The notes: generated by a model from the sequence alone, not told the origin. A stretch of DNA of 64,000 nt from Damh-18 sp964570795 (GCA_964570795.1 CAZMYZ010000002.1:1-64000), one strand, 5' to 3'; positions 16,094 through 25,717 are shown, counted from the stretch's first letter. Made by a program: numbers and translations.

Positions 16094-16596
16094 TGAAACA
16101 GTCACTAGACATACACGGATTTACACTCATTGAAACGCTGGTATACCTCTCGGTTATGGTTCTTCTTGTTGGTGCGTTGGTAACTTCTTTTGTATCGCTT
16201 GATACTGTATTAGTGCGCAATGCTACGGAGCGTGCACTTACACGTGGTGCACAGGTATCGTTAGATCGTATGACTCGAGCCATCTTGAGTGCAGACACAG
16301 TACACACAGGACTGAGTACGTTGGGCACCTCGATGGGAGCACTTGCACTCACAGAATCTGCTACAACGACACGTTTTTACATCTCGGATGATGCACTGAT
16401 GATGAGTGTAAACGGTACCGACCTCGGGCCACTCACGAGCGATGGTATATCTGTTGAGGATGTGGTTTTTTACCGGTACGTGGGAAGTACAACAGAAATG
16501 GTGCGTGTGGCGCTTACCTTGAGTGCTGCTGGAAAAGCATCATCAAGCACGCGCACTTTTTATACAAGCGCTGTATTACGTGGCTCATATGAATAA
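16093..16596 (+). CDS. Pilin-like protein (GspJ/PilW-like minor pilin)
   Basis: This 167-residue prepilin has processing site 'HGFTLIETLVYLSVMVLLVGALV' (split) with Glu5, followed by a Thr/Ser-rich beta domain. Its ATG overlaps the preceding stop and its last codons overlap the next gene by 8 nt. It is probably a minor pilin of the initiating tip complex, by analogy with GspH-I-J-K sets. Confidence 0.82.
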   Translation: MKQSLDIHGFTLIETLVYLSVMVLLVGALVTSFVSLDTVLVRNATERALTRGAQVSLDRMTRAILSADTVHTGLSTLGTSMGALALTESATTTRFYISDDALMMSVNGTDLGPLTSDGISVEDVVFYRYVGSTTEMVRVALTLSAAGKASSSTRTFYTSAVLRGSYE

Positions 16597-17911
16597 AGTA
16601 TCTGCAAAATATAATCGTGGCGCCGCATTACTTATTTTCGTAATACTTTTTTTGGTGATAAGTCTTTCACTTACACTCACCATTGGGAAAAATGCATATG
16701 AAGATTTGGCCGGATACCGTGTACTGACGGCAGGAAAACAAAGTTGGTTTGCTGCAGAGGCGGGTATTGAGGATGCAATTTATCGTCACCGCCAAGGAGA
16801 GAATTATTCAAATAATGAGTCGTTTTCGTTTCTCGACACTTCAGTTACCGTAACGCGAACTGCGTACACGGACTACTACGATTTTGTCTCTGAGGGAAAT
16901 ACTCAAGATGCAATTAGGAATAGCAAAAACTCTCTTGCTATTGGTGACGGTGCCTCATTTAATTTTGGGCTGCAAAGCGGTAATGGAGGTATTACCATGG
17001 CAAACAGTTCAAGTGTGGTTGGAAATGTTTTTTCAAATGGCCCGATTACTGCATCAGGAAATCTTGTTCGTGGGGATGTTATTTCAGCTGGGCCAACAGG
17101 ACTTGTAAACTCCGTACACGCTACAGGATCGATATGGTCTCACACGATACAAGGCTCTACTATCGATAAAGATGCATATTATTCTTCCATTGTTGGTTCA
17201 ACGGTATTTGGATCAGTGTGCATGAACGCACACTGTCACCCTGGAAGTGTAGATCAAGCAACGGCGACTATGCCTATTTCAGATACAATGATTGAGGATT
17301 GGAAAACCAATATTCAAAATACCGGCACAATTATTTCAGCCACCTCTACACAGTGTTCAGGAGGTATGTATCAAATTAATACAGATACGGTGCTCAACAA
17401 TATAAAAATTGACTGCGATCTGGAAATCAGTAAAAACACCACAGATGTTGTTATTGCAGGACCTGTTTGGATTTCCGGGCGTCTTTATTTTGTGAATGGT
17501 CCAACTATTACCGCGTCTTCATCTTTGGGTACGCGCAGCGTCCAGATTATTGTAGATAAGCAAAGTAATAGGACTACAAGTAGCAAAATTGATGTGCAGG
17601 GATCAACGAACTTTACTTCGGGAAGTGCTGCATCATATATTGTGCTTATTTCAATGAATAATAGTGCTGAATTAGGTGGAAGTGAATATGCTATCGAGTT
17701 GGCTAATCTAGGAGCAGGAAAAGTGTTACTTTATGCACCACACGGTAAGATTAATTTACAAAACAATATTTCACTTAAAGAAGTAACCGCATATAAAATT
17801 GCTCTATACAACAGTGCCCAGGTGATATATGAAAGCGGACTTGTAAACTTACTCTTTACGAGTGGTCCTGGAGGTGGGTTTACTATAAACTCCTGGAAAG
17901 AAGTGGAATAA
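16589..17911 (+). CDS. Large pilin-associated protein (PilX/GspK-like N-terminus)
   Basis: This 440-residue protein has an N-terminal PilX/GspK-like segment 'RGAALLIFVILFLVISLSLT' and 'WFAAEAGIEDAIYRHRQ', as in minor pilins without the usual Glu5. A long Ser/Thr/Asn-rich part (about 110-430) follows, made of short repeated strands that suggest a beta-helix or adhesin-like body. It is the last gene of the pilus operon. A tip adhesin is a reasonable guess. Confidence 0.75.
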   Translation: MNKVSAKYNRGAALLIFVILFLVISLSLTLTIGKNAYEDLAGYRVLTAGKQSWFAAEAGIEDAIYRHRQGENYSNNESFSFLDTSVTVTRTAYTDYYDFVSEGNTQDAIRNSKNSLAIGDGASFNFGLQSGNGGITMANSSSVVGNVFSNGPITASGNLVRGDVISAGPTGLVNSVHATGSIWSHTIQGSTIDKDAYYSSIVGSTVFGSVCMNAHCHPGSVDQATATMPISDTMIEDWKTNIQNTGTIISATSTQCSGGMYQINTDTVLNNIKIDCDLEISKNTTDVVIAGPVWISGRLYFVNGPTITASSSLGTRSVQIIVDKQSNRTTSSKIDVQGSTNFTSGSAASYIVLISMNNSAELGGSEYAIELANLGAGKVLLYAPHGKINLQNNISLKEVTAYKIALYNSAQVIYESGLVNLLFTSGPGGGFTINSWKEVE

Positions 17912-17971
17912 GAGGAAATACCCGCGCCCCTACAGGGACGCGTAGGGCATTTTCACACACCAGAGCCGTGA

Positions 17972-17977
17972 TAGAAT
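17972..17977 (+). promoter_or_regulatory. -10 box of tpiA (leaderless)
   Basis: TAGAAT ends 7 nt before the tpiA ATG and no ribosome site is present, so the mRNA is probably leaderless. Confidence 0.5.
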
Positions 17978-17984
17978 ATATATT

Positions 17985-18755
17985 ATGAAAAAAGGCATTC
18001 CCCCGCTTGTTATCGGGAATTGGAAGATGAATCCACAGTCAGTATCGCTCGGGGTGAAACTAGCGACCGAACTTAAGAAGAGATTGCAGTCTGTAAAAGA
18101 CGTCGAGGTGGTGATTGCACCACCGTATGTGCATCTACCTGGTGTGCAAAAGGTGCGGAATGGAAGTGGGGTCTTTGCACTCGGTGCACAGAATGTACAT
18201 CCCGCAAAACTTGGGCCCCATACCGGTGAAATTTCATTACCGCTTCTTCAAGATTTGGGTGTGACCCATGTAATTCTCGGACATTCAGAGCGACGTGCAC
18301 TCGGCGAGAAAGACGCACTCATCAATGAGAAACTTATTGCAGTAATAAAGGCTGGGCTTACCGGCATTGTGTGTGTAGGTGAAGAGCATCGAGACCATAA
18401 TGGTCATTATCTCAACACCATCGAGACACAAGTGCGCAAAGGGCTTGCACTGCTCTCAAAAGCAAAATTATGTCAGGTGGTGATTGCGTACGAGCCTATT
18501 TGGGCGATTGGTACCGGCAAAAACGCAACTGCGGGAGATATTCATGAAATGAAACTTTTTATCGAAAAAATACTTTCTGACCTCTATGGACGGAATGTCG
18601 CACAAAAAGTGCGTATCATTTACGGTGGCTCAGTAACAGCACAGAATGCTGCAGTGCTCCATACGGACGGTATGATGGATGGGTTTTTGGTGGGGGGAGC
18701 GAGTTTGCATCCGGAAGAGTTTGCACAGATTGCGAAGGCGGTGCGTGCGGTATAA
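17985..18755 (+). CDS. tpiA: Triosephosphate isomerase
   Basis: This 256-residue TIM-barrel enzyme interconverts dihydroxyacetone phosphate and glyceraldehyde 3-phosphate. All catalytic elements are visible: Lys in 'GNWKMNP', His in 'ILGHSERR', Glu in 'AYEPIWAIGTGK' and the phosphate loop 'YGGSV'. It is followed after 6 nt by pgk, so the two glycolytic genes form an operon. Confidence 0.97.
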   Translation: MKKGIPPLVIGNWKMNPQSVSLGVKLATELKKRLQSVKDVEVVIAPPYVHLPGVQKVRNGSGVFALGAQNVHPAKLGPHTGEISLPLLQDLGVTHVILGHSERRALGEKDALINEKLIAVIKAGLTGIVCVGEEHRDHNGHYLNTIETQVRKGLALLSKAKLCQVVIAYEPIWAIGTGKNATAGDIHEMKLFIEKILSDLYGRNVAQKVRIIYGGSVTAQNAAVLHTDGMMDGFLVGGASLHPEEFAQIAKAVRAV

Positions 18756-18761
18756 ATACGT

Positions 18762-19883
18762 ATGAAAAAAATACATTCACTCATGGAGATGCCCGACGTG
18801 CGCGGGAAGCATGTGCTCGTACGTGTTCCATTTGATGTTCCCATGATAGAAGGGGTGATACAAAGTGATTTTAGAATTGTACGCACAATGCCCACCATCA
18901 CCCATCTCATGCTTGCGGGAGCAAAAGTAGTACTCCTCACGCATCTTGGTAGAAACCCCTCTACTACACTTGCGGCACTTTCGCATATACTTCAGGAATA
19001 CGTTCCGGTGACCTACGTACCGGCTCTTTCGGGAGATATGGTTACGACAGCACTCGAAAACATGAAAGAAGGGGAAGTGGTACTTCTCGAGAACCTTCGT
19101 TCACACGAAGGTGAAGAAAAGAATGATACTGCATTTGCGGCAATGCTTGCCTCGTATGGTGAGTACTATGTGAACGATGCATTTTCAGTGTCACACCGCG
19201 CTCATGCATCCATTGTCGGTATTCCAAAGCATCTTCCGAGTTTTGCGGGGGTCTCCTTTATGGATGAGTATACGGAACTCACAAAAGCACTTACTCCCGA
19301 GAGTCCATCACTTTTTATCCTTGGCGGCGCAAAATTTGAAACAAAGGAGCCGCTTGTCGATGAGTATTCGAGAGACTACACACATACCTTTATTGGGGGC
19401 GCACTTGCGAATGATTTTTTGAAAGGTAAGGGATTTCTTGTGGGAGAGTCGTTGCTTTCTGCGGTAGATATGAAAGGGAATCCACTCCTTACGCGAGAAA
19501 GTATCATTCTACCCGTAGACGTAGTGGTGGGGGGAGAACACGGCAAACGTGAAGTGCTTGTGGAGCACGTACAGTCAGATGAAAAAATCCTCGATGTGGG
19601 CCCACGCTCGGTGGATGCACTCGCGCCTTTTATTAAAGAGGCAAAGACGATTGTGTGGAATGGACCTTTGGGTAATTACGAAGGGGGGTTTGATGATGCT
19701 ACGAAGCGCTGCGCGGAGATGATTGCTGCAAGTAATGCGTACTCGGTGGTGGGTGGGGGTGATACTGTAACAGCCATTGAATCGCTCGGTATTACGGAGT
19801 CATTTGGGTTTGTATCAACGGCTGGTGGCGCGATGCTCGACTTTTTGGAACATAAAACCCTTCCGGGAATAGAAGTGTTGAAA
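18762..19883 (+). CDS. pgk: Phosphoglycerate kinase (3' end in gap)
   Basis: The first 374 residues are present before a run of N. The substrate-binding 'RVPFDVP' (usually RVDFNVP, here with altered residues), 'LLTHLGR', 'LLENLRSHEGEEKND', 'NDAFSVSHRAHAS' and 'WNGPLGNYE' are readable. So is the nucleotide-binding 'SVVGGGDTVTA' with the following 'FVSTAGGAMLDFL'. The last residues before the gap ('HKTLPGIEVL') are the usual C-terminal end, so only a few codons are missing. It transfers phosphate from 1,3-bisphosphoglycerate to ADP. Confidence 0.95.
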
Positions 19884-19983
19884 NNNNNNNNNNNNNNNNN
19901 NNNNNNNNNNNNNNNNNNNNNNNNNNNNNNNNNNNNNNNNNNNNNNNNNNNNNNNNNNNNNNNNNNNNNNNNNNNNNNNNNNN
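19884..19983. other. Scaffold gap (100 N)
   Basis: Exactly 100 N, the conventional placeholder for a gap of unknown length. It hides the end of pgk and most of a convergent HIT gene, so the real gap is probably 200-300 bp or more. Confidence 0.98.
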
Positions 19984-20072
19984 ATGTCGAGAAACGCAAT
20001 TACGGCATCGTCCTCATACACAATATCTGCAGGTATTTCTCTATTGATGATTTTGGTGAAAATGGTACTCAT
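19984..20072 (-). CDS. HIT family protein, N-terminal part only
   Basis: The 29 visible residues 'MSTIFTKIINREIPADIVYE...' are the classical N-terminus of HIT (histidine triad) nucleotide hydrolases of the HinT/Fhit type. The catalytic HxHxH region lies inside the N gap. An in-frame ATG at 20081 is an alternative start. The gene is divergent from recJ and convergent with pgk. Confidence 0.85.
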
Positions 20073-20109
20073 GGCATCCATGATAACAGAATGGTAAAAT
20101 TGCTCCACT

Positions 20110-21825
20110 ATGGTGAATCCTAAAACTCGTGCACCACGTGCAATTCCTCCTGAGGTGAGCGAGACCCTTAGTGCATATGATACTTTTGTACAGCAACTTC
20201 TCTTTCATCGGGGGATTACTGATGCCGCGTGTGCAGAGCGATTTCTTAATCCAGATTACGAGGTACATCTCCACAGCCCCTTCCTCCTTACCGATATGGA
20301 AAAGGCAGTGGAGCGTGTACTTCATGCCATTAAAAACAATGAGCATATCGTGATATATACCGACTACGACTGTGATGGTATTCCCGGTGGTGTTCTCCTC
20401 CATGATTTTTTTACCGCAATCGCATATACCAATTTTGAAAATTACATTCCCCATCGGCATGACGAGGGGTATGGTTTTAATGTAGATTCCGTACCAAAGT
20501 TTATTGAGCGAAAGGCGAATCTCATTATTACCGTGGATTGCGGTATTACCGACCATGCTGCGGTGGATAGAGCAAATGCTGCGGGTATTGATGTGATTGT
20601 GACCGACCACCATGAGCCCGGTGCAACACTCCCGCATGCATATGCGGTGATAAACCCTAAGCGAGATAATGCATACCCTTTCCAAGGGATTTGTGGAACG
20701 ACCGTTGCGTTTAAACTGGTGCAAGCAATACTTATTCGCGGAAAGGAGGATGGCACCATTACACTCAAGGATGGGTGGGAAAAGTGGTGGCTCGACCTTG
20801 TGGGTATTGCGACCGTTGCCGACATGATGCCGCTTCAGGATGAGAGTCGCGTGCTCGCACGATACGGGCTTTCTGTGTTGCGTAAGTCAAAACGTCCTGG
20901 CATTCAGCAATTGCTTCGTAAAGCAGGAGGAAGCCAGGCACACCTTACCGAAGAAGATATTGGATTTACTATCGCGCCGCGCATCAATGCCGCTTCGCGT
21001 ATGGATGACCCCGAAGACGCATTCCATATGCTCCGCACCAAAGACGAAGGAGAAGCAGGGATGTATGTGGCGCACCTCGAGAAACTCAACAATGAGCGCA
21101 AAGGGGTGGTGGCAAGTATGACGAAGGAGGCGAAGAAACGTATGGGGCAACTCTCAGAAATTCCCTCGGTGATTGTGATGGGGAATCCCGAGTGGCGGCC
21201 GTCCCTTGTGGGGCTGGTAGCACATGCACTTGCGGAGGAATATGAAAAGCCTACATTTCTGTGGGGTCGTGACGGCAAGGGGATTATTAAAGGCTCGTGC
21301 CGGAGTGATGGCACAACGAGTATCGTGCATATTATGCAGGAGGCGAAAGACGCGTTTCTTACCTTCGGCGGGCACCACGCATCGGGCGGGTTCTCGGTGA
21401 GTCATGATGCTATTCACACACTTCCTGAAGCACTTATTGCTGCACATGCTCTCCTTCATGATACTGCGCATGAATCAGAGATGCTCCAGGTAGACGCACG
21501 CATTACCCTTGGTGACATTACTGATTCCTTTGTGCGTACACTCGACGCATTTGCTCCCTTTGGTATAGGAAATCCAAAACCACTGTTTGAAATCACTGAT
21601 GTGGTACCGAGCAAGGTGCAGGTGTTTGGGAAAACACAAAACCATACGAAACTTCTCGTACGCACTGCACTCGGCCTCACTGATGCCATTTGTTTCTTTA
21701 GACTGCCTGAAACCTTTTCAAGTACCCCCGAAGAAGGAAAAAAAGTAACCCTCCTTGCACATATTGAGCGTTCGTACTTTATGGGGCGAAACGAAACGCG
21801 GATACGTATTGTAGATGTTGTGTAA
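20110..21825 (+). CDS. recJ: Single-stranded-DNA-specific exonuclease RecJ
   Basis: This 571-residue 5'-3' ssDNA exonuclease of the DHH family acts in recombination and mismatch repair. The metal-binding motifs are intact: 'YTDYDCDGIPGG', 'VDCGITD', the DHH motif 'VTDHHEPG', and 'GGHHASGGFSV' of the DHHA1 domain near 420. An OB-like C-terminal domain follows. A TAAAAT box ends 9 nt before the ATG, giving at most a very short leader. Confidence 0.95.
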   Translation: MVNPKTRAPRAIPPEVSETLSAYDTFVQQLLFHRGITDAACAERFLNPDYEVHLHSPFLLTDMEKAVERVLHAIKNNEHIVIYTDYDCDGIPGGVLLHDFFTAIAYTNFENYIPHRHDEGYGFNVDSVPKFIERKANLIITVDCGITDHAAVDRANAAGIDVIVTDHHEPGATLPHAYAVINPKRDNAYPFQGICGTTVAFKLVQAILIRGKEDGTITLKDGWEKWWLDLVGIATVADMMPLQDESRVLARYGLSVLRKSKRPGIQQLLRKAGGSQAHLTEEDIGFTIAPRINAASRMDDPEDAFHMLRTKDEGEAGMYVAHLEKLNNERKGVVASMTKEAKKRMGQLSEIPSVIVMGNPEWRPSLVGLVAHALAEEYEKPTFLWGRDGKGIIKGSCRSDGTTSIVHIMQEAKDAFLTFGGHHASGGFSVSHDAIHTLPEALIAAHALLHDTAHESEMLQVDARITLGDITDSFVRTLDAFAPFGIGNPKPLFEITDVVPSKVQVFGKTQNHTKLLVRTALGLTDAICFFRLPETFSSTPEEGKKVTLLAHIERSYFMGRNETRIRIVDVV

Positions 21826-21857
21826 AGGAAAACCCGCGATATTCACGGGCTTCATTT

Positions 21858-22049
21858 CTACGTATTCTTTTCTCGTTGAAGAATGTACAGTACACCTCCC
21901 TGAGGGTTTTTGTTGCATGGTGGGATTGCTGTTCCAATGAGCGGCACCCACTGCTGCATGAGGAGATTATCGAGCTCTGCAAACGAGAGTTCGCAGAGAC
22001 CTCCCTTTTTACCGAGGGCTGCGGTGAACTGCATGTTTTCTTTGGGCAT
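21858..22049 (-). CDS. Hypothetical 63-residue protein
   Basis: A small reading frame 'MPKENMQFTAALGKKGGLCE...' is preceded by AAAGGGAG with 8-nt spacing, a good ribosome site. It is neutral and soluble with no membrane segment. It sits between convergent recJ and the 22150 gene in DNA not otherwise explained. I think it is real but cannot name it. Confidence 0.5.
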   Translation of the reverse strand: MPKENMQFTAALGKKGGLCELSFAELDNLLMQQWVPLIGTAIPPCNKNPQGGVLYILQREKNT

Positions 22050-22119
22050 GGAAATATACTCCCTTTGTGAACAATTTTGCAGCCACTACTGTACTCCCTA
22101 TTGTGGCTGGGTGCAACAG

Positions 22120-22143
22120 AAAAGTCCGCACATCTGTGCGGAC
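22120..22143 (-). terminator. Terminator of the 22150 gene
   Basis: GTCCGCAC / GTGCGGAC stem followed by TTTT on the minus transcript. Confidence 0.75.
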
Positions 22144-22149
22144 GTAAAG

Positions 22150-22671
22150 TCAGGAATCTATACACACACTAACCAAAAGAGACTCTGCGGCACGCCGAAA
22201 CTTATATGGAAACATGGTGTCTTGCATGATTTCAAGAAGTTCTGGTCCACTGGGTGCGTGTGTAAGAATGCACTCAAGTGCGTATTTTTGAATCATCGGA
22301 TCAAGAGTATTTCGTGCAATGATAAGGCGCTCCTTGTTTGTGGTGTCGTGTGCAATCAGTTTCGATGCGGTGCGAAGTTCTGAATGGATATCAATGTATC
22401 TCCGTACCGATTCCGAAGCAAGTTCAATTGCTTTTGCAATATCCCTGGGACTTTCGGGATAGCGAAATATTGCCACAAGAGCATCATCCTGAAGTTCTGG
22501 ATCCGCAGTAGTCCAGTAGATTTCCCAAAATTCGGAAGATTTTCCTGCTTTGAGGAATAAACGCATGAGGTGCCGTTCCTTGAGTACTCCATCGGACAGT
22601 TTCTGTAGTGCCTGAATCTTTTCAGTGAAACTCACTGCATGCGCTAGTGCGTAGAGTGGATTTGAGGTCAT
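22150..22671 (-). CDS. Hypothetical all-helical protein
   Basis: This 173-residue protein is rich in paired amphipathic helices resembling HEAT-type repeats ('DALVAIFRYPESPRDIAKAIEL', split, and 'MIQKYALECILTHAPSGPELL'). I chose the ATG at 22671 because it has a GGGAG ribosome site 8 nt upstream; the frame stays open further back without one. There is no catalytic motif, so a protein-binding scaffold is possible. Confidence 0.65.
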   Translation of the reverse strand: MTSNPLYALAHAVSFTEKIQALQKLSDGVLKERHLMRLFLKAGKSSEFWEIYWTTADPELQDDALVAIFRYPESPRDIAKAIELASESVRRYIDIHSELRTASKLIAHDTTNKERLIIARNTLDPMIQKYALECILTHAPSGPELLEIMQDTMFPYKFRRAAESLLVSVCIDS

Positions 22672-22814
22672 TTCTCGCTCCCTTGCTGATGAATGAAATG
22701 TACAAATTTTCCTAATCGCGAGTATGCGCCTGTTTTGTAAAACGTGCAACAGGATTATGCACCATGCTCTCTTGTGCCTACACACTGGGGAATCTCCCGT
22801 GTATACTTTTACAA

Positions 22815-23507
22815 ATGAAAGAAATCATTGCATATACCGATGGAAGTGCTATTGGGAATCCGGGCCCAGGCGGATGGGGTTTTGTGGTGCTTCGGGGGAA
22901 TCATGTGTATGAGGGTGGCGGCGATGCCGCGCACACCACCAACAATCGGATGGAGATGACTGCATCACTTATGGCGCTCAAGAGTTGCAAACCAGGGACG
23001 ACGCTCACTCTTAAGGCCGATTCTCAGTATGTGATAAACGGCATCACGAAGTGGGTTTTTGGGTGGGAAAAAAATGGATGGCAAACCAAAGAAAAAAAAG
23101 ATGTGCTCAATAAAGATATTTGGCAGGAACTGCTTGCAGAAGCGCGGAGACATACCGTGACGTGGGAGCACGTACGTGGGCATGAGGGGGTGGCACTCAA
23201 TGAACGTGTCGACATGATTGCAAATGGGTATGCGCGAAAGGAGGCCGTGCAACTCTTTGAAGGTACGAAGCATGCATACGATGCATTTTTAAGTACGATG
23301 CCGAAAGCGCGTGTGGTTGCGAAATCATCACCAAAGGGAAAGAAGACTGGCCCTGCGTACGCATATATCTCACTCGTCGAGGGGAAAGTGCTCTCCCACA
23401 AAACATGGGCAGAATGTGAAGCGCGCGTGAAAGGCAAAAAAGCAAAATTTAAAAAAGTGTTTTCAAAAGAAGAAGAAACGGCACTCAGGGCAGAATGGGG
23501 AGGGTAG
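22815..23507 (+). CDS. rnhA: Ribonuclease HI with C-terminal viroplasmin-like domain
   Basis: This 230-residue protein begins with a complete RNase HI domain, with active-site residues in 'YTDGSAIGNPGPGGWG', 'TTNNRMEMTA', 'LKADSQYVINGI' and 'VRGHEGVALNERVD'. It removes RNA from RNA-DNA hybrids. The last 50 residues ('AYISLVEGKVLSHKTWAECE', 'ARVKGKKAKFKKVFS') look like the viroplasmin-like RNA-binding domain, which normally sits at the N-terminus of RNase HI, so the order is swapped. The ATG at 22815 is 7 nt after TATACT (22802-22807), so the mRNA is probably leaderless. Confidence 0.93.
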   Translation: MKEIIAYTDGSAIGNPGPGGWGFVVLRGNHVYEGGGDAAHTTNNRMEMTASLMALKSCKPGTTLTLKADSQYVINGITKWVFGWEKNGWQTKEKKDVLNKDIWQELLAEARRHTVTWEHVRGHEGVALNERVDMIANGYARKEAVQLFEGTKHAYDAFLSTMPKARVVAKSSPKGKKTGPAYAYISLVEGKVLSHKTWAECEARVKGKKAKFKKVFSKEEETALRAEWGG

Positions 23508-23527
23508 GAAAGTCAAAGGAAAGCACT

Positions 23528-25111
23528 ATGCATAATAGAGTTTTTTATATAATAGGCATAGCATTTACGAGCGGGATTTTTCTCAGCTCGTTTTTTGATA
23601 GTGGGGTGAGTGGAGTACTGCTTATAAGTACCGTCGGTCTTGCGTGTGTGATTGCGGGGAAGATTCAGGGGATGGAAAAAAGCAGAGCACTTTTTCTTGT
23701 AGGACTTTTTTGTATTTTTGGATCGCTCGGCATGGCACGCCTCGAGTACGCAGAAAGAAATGTCTCGCCCTATACTGCGCTCGAAGGGGAAAAGGTCGTG
23801 CTTGAGGCGCGTATTGTTGTAGAACCTTCAGAGCGTGAAACGACCACGCAACTCTATATAGTACCTACCGACGCGAGTGTTGGTACCGAGCGTATTTTAG
23901 TGACAGCAGATAGATTTCTCATTGAAAATCAAAACATTCGATATGGTGATACGGTACGCATTGAGGGAATTTTGAAAAAACCAAAAGCGTTTATGACAGA
24001 TACCGGACGAGAATTTGATTATGCGGGTTTTCTTCGCACGAAGGGGGTGGTGTATATGATTGGTTTCGCAGAGGTAACAATTGTCGAGCATCGAGAAACA
24101 GTACTGGGGAAATTGTTTATAGGAAAAGAATCGTTTCTCAATGCACTCCAGGACGCAGTCCCTGAGCCTGCTGCGGGACTGGGTGCAGGGATGCTTCTTG
24201 GAGTAAAGCGTGCATTGGGGGAGCATCTTGATACGGTATTTCGGGAAACCGGTATTATCCATATTGTGGTACTTTCTGGATATAACATTATGATTGTAGT
24301 GGAGGTACTCATGTCTATTCTTGCCTTCTTTTTTCTTCCGCGTATGCGCATGATGCTCGGGATTCTCGGCATTGTGGCATTTGCTCTTTTGGTAGGACTT
24401 TCCGCCACAGTACTTCGTGCATCGATTATGGCAATACTTCTTCTTGTTGCACGTGGTACGGGGCGCATGTATGCAGTACTCCGTGCACTCGTGCTTGCGG
24501 GTGTGGCAATGCTTGTCGCGAATCCCTACCTGCTTGTGCATGACCCTGGGTTTCAACTTTCGTTTCTTGCAACACTTGGACTTATTATATTTTCACCACT
24601 CATTGAGCCAAAACTCACGTATGTTCCCGAGCGATATGGTGTGCGCGCACTCGCGGCAGCAACACTCGCAGTACAAATTATCGTGCTGCCGCTCCTCTTG
24701 TTTCACACCGGTATGATTTCACTCATTGCACTCGTTACCAATATACTCGTGCTCCCCATGGTGCCTTACGCGATGCTGCTCACTTTTTTCACGGGTATTG
24801 TCAGTATGCTTTCGCATACGCTCGGGATGGGAGTTGGGTTCGTCACATATCTTTCTTTGGAATACATCATCACGATTGCCGAGTGGTGCGCTCGCGTCCC
24901 TTTTGCCTCAGTCTCCATCTCCATGTTTCCGTTTTGGGGAATGGTGATTGCGTACGTAGGTATTGGATTTTTCTATATGCGTTCAGCACACAAGGAGGAT
25001 ATAGAAAATGAGTATGACGGCTGGGTGATTGAGGAGGAGATTGAAAAAGAAAAATCCCCGGAAGCACTTCGTGCTTCCGGGAATTCCTCTACCACCTTTC
25101 CGTTTCGATAA
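23528..25111 (+). CDS. comEC: ComEC/Rec2 DNA-uptake channel protein
   Basis: This protein of about 527 residues is the inner-membrane channel for imported single-stranded DNA. It has an N-terminal region with two or three membrane helices, a soluble OB-like domain (about 90-190) and a multi-helix competence domain with 'AAGLGAGMLLGVKRAL' and 'TGIIHIVVLSGYNIMIV'. The C-terminal metallo-hydrolase domain of long ComEC proteins is missing; a separate gene at 25756 encodes it. The start at 23528 has AAGGAA upstream. The last codons contain the hairpin that terminates the opposing sod gene. Confidence 0.92.
   Translation: MHNRVFYIIGIAFTSGIFLSSFFDSGVSGVLLISTVGLACVIAGKIQGMEKSRALFLVGLFCIFGSLGMARLEYAERNVSPYTALEGEKVVLEARIVVEPSERETTTQLYIVPTDASVGTERILVTADRFLIENQNIRYGDTVRIEGILKKPKAFMTDTGREFDYAGFLRTKGVVYMIGFAEVTIVEHRETVLGKLFIGKESFLNALQDAVPEPAAGLGAGMLLGVKRALGEHLDTVFRETGIIHIVVLSGYNIMIVVEVLMSILAFFFLPRMRMMLGILGIVAFALLVGLSATVLRASIMAILLLVARGTGRMYAVLRALVLAGVAMLVANPYLLVHDPGFQLSFLATLGLIIFSPLIEPKLTYVPERYGVRALAAATLAVQIIVLPLLLFHTGMISLIALVTNILVLPMVPYAMLLTFFTGIVSMLSHTLGMGVGFVTYLSLEYIITIAEWCARVPFASVSISMFPFWGMVIAYVGIGFFYMRSAHKEDIENEYDGWVIEEEIEKEKSPEALRASGNSSTTFPFR
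25051..25085 (-). terminator. sod terminator inside the comEC 3' end
   Basis: CCCGGAAGCAC / GTGCTTCCGGG stem followed by a T-rich tract on the minus strand. It lies within the coding 3' end of comEC, so the two convergent genes share this DNA. Confidence 0.75.
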
Positions 25112-25114
25112 ATG

Positions 25115-25717
25115 CTATTGCGCAAGGGTCGCCGCAAAACGGCGCTCGGGGAGTGCCCAGTGTACATTCGAAAGAAATGCCTCGATATACTTTTTCTTTT
25201 CTGTGGGGAGATAATCCACCATGAACGCATGTTCCCACATATCCATCGCGAGGATGATGGGGAGTCCGCCGAGTTGGCCTATTTCGTGGTCGGCTACCCA
25301 TGCGGTGTGGAGTGTGTTGTGGAGCGGGTCTGCATAGAGTACCGACCATCCAATACCACGTGTCATACCTACTTGGGTGAAGTGAGTGATGAATGCGTCG
25401 ACGGAACCATACTTTTCGGTAAGCGACTTTGCGAGCGGTGACTCACTATCGAGTGGTGCGGCACCTCCTTCAAACTGGGTAAAGAAGTATTCATGCATGC
25501 GCATGCCATTAAACTCAAAGCCCAAGCGACGACGCGTCTCCATAATTGCGTACGCGTACTTTTCTGCATCGAGTGCGGTGAGTGCTGCAATTTGCTCACG
25601 AAGCACATTGACGTGCTTTACATAGCCCTCATAGAGCCCGAGGTGTGCGGTTATTTGTTTTTCTGAAAGTCCCTGAAGTACAGGGAGTGAAAATTGTTGT
25701 GATGTGTATGTATGCAT
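25115..25717 (-). CDS. sod: Fe/Mn superoxide dismutase
   Basis: This enzyme of about 200 residues dismutates superoxide. The metal ligands are visible: His in 'ITAHLGLYEGYV', His in 'GMRMHEYFF', then Asp and His in 'DMWEHAF'. The second-shell HH of the usual 'HHxKHHxxYV' motif is replaced (HLGLYEGYV), while the Tyr is kept. I chose the ATG at 25717; a TATACT box ends 8 nt upstream, giving a leaderless or nearly leaderless mRNA. It is divergent from the metallo-hydrolase gene and convergent with comEC. Confidence 0.92.
   Translation of the reverse strand: MHTYTSQQFSLPVLQGLSEKQITAHLGLYEGYVKHVNVLREQIAALTALDAEKYAYAIMETRRRLGFEFNGMRMHEYFFTQFEGGAAPLDSESPLAKSLTEKYGSVDAFITHFTQVGMTRGIGWSVLYADPLHNTLHTAWVADHEIGQLGGLPIILAMDMWEHAFMVDYLPTEKKKYIEAFLSNVHWALPERRFAATLAQ

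Noticed and set aside
20041..20724. 227-codon minus-strand frame across recJ
   Set aside because: Shadow of recJ, with Met/His/Cys-biased composition.
22356..22592. Internal alternative frame in the 22150 gene
   Set aside because: No ribosome site; the longer frame has a helical protein pattern and a good start.
23897..24556. 219-codon minus-strand frame inside comEC
   Set aside because: His/Lys/Cys-biased shadow of a strongly supported ComEC gene.
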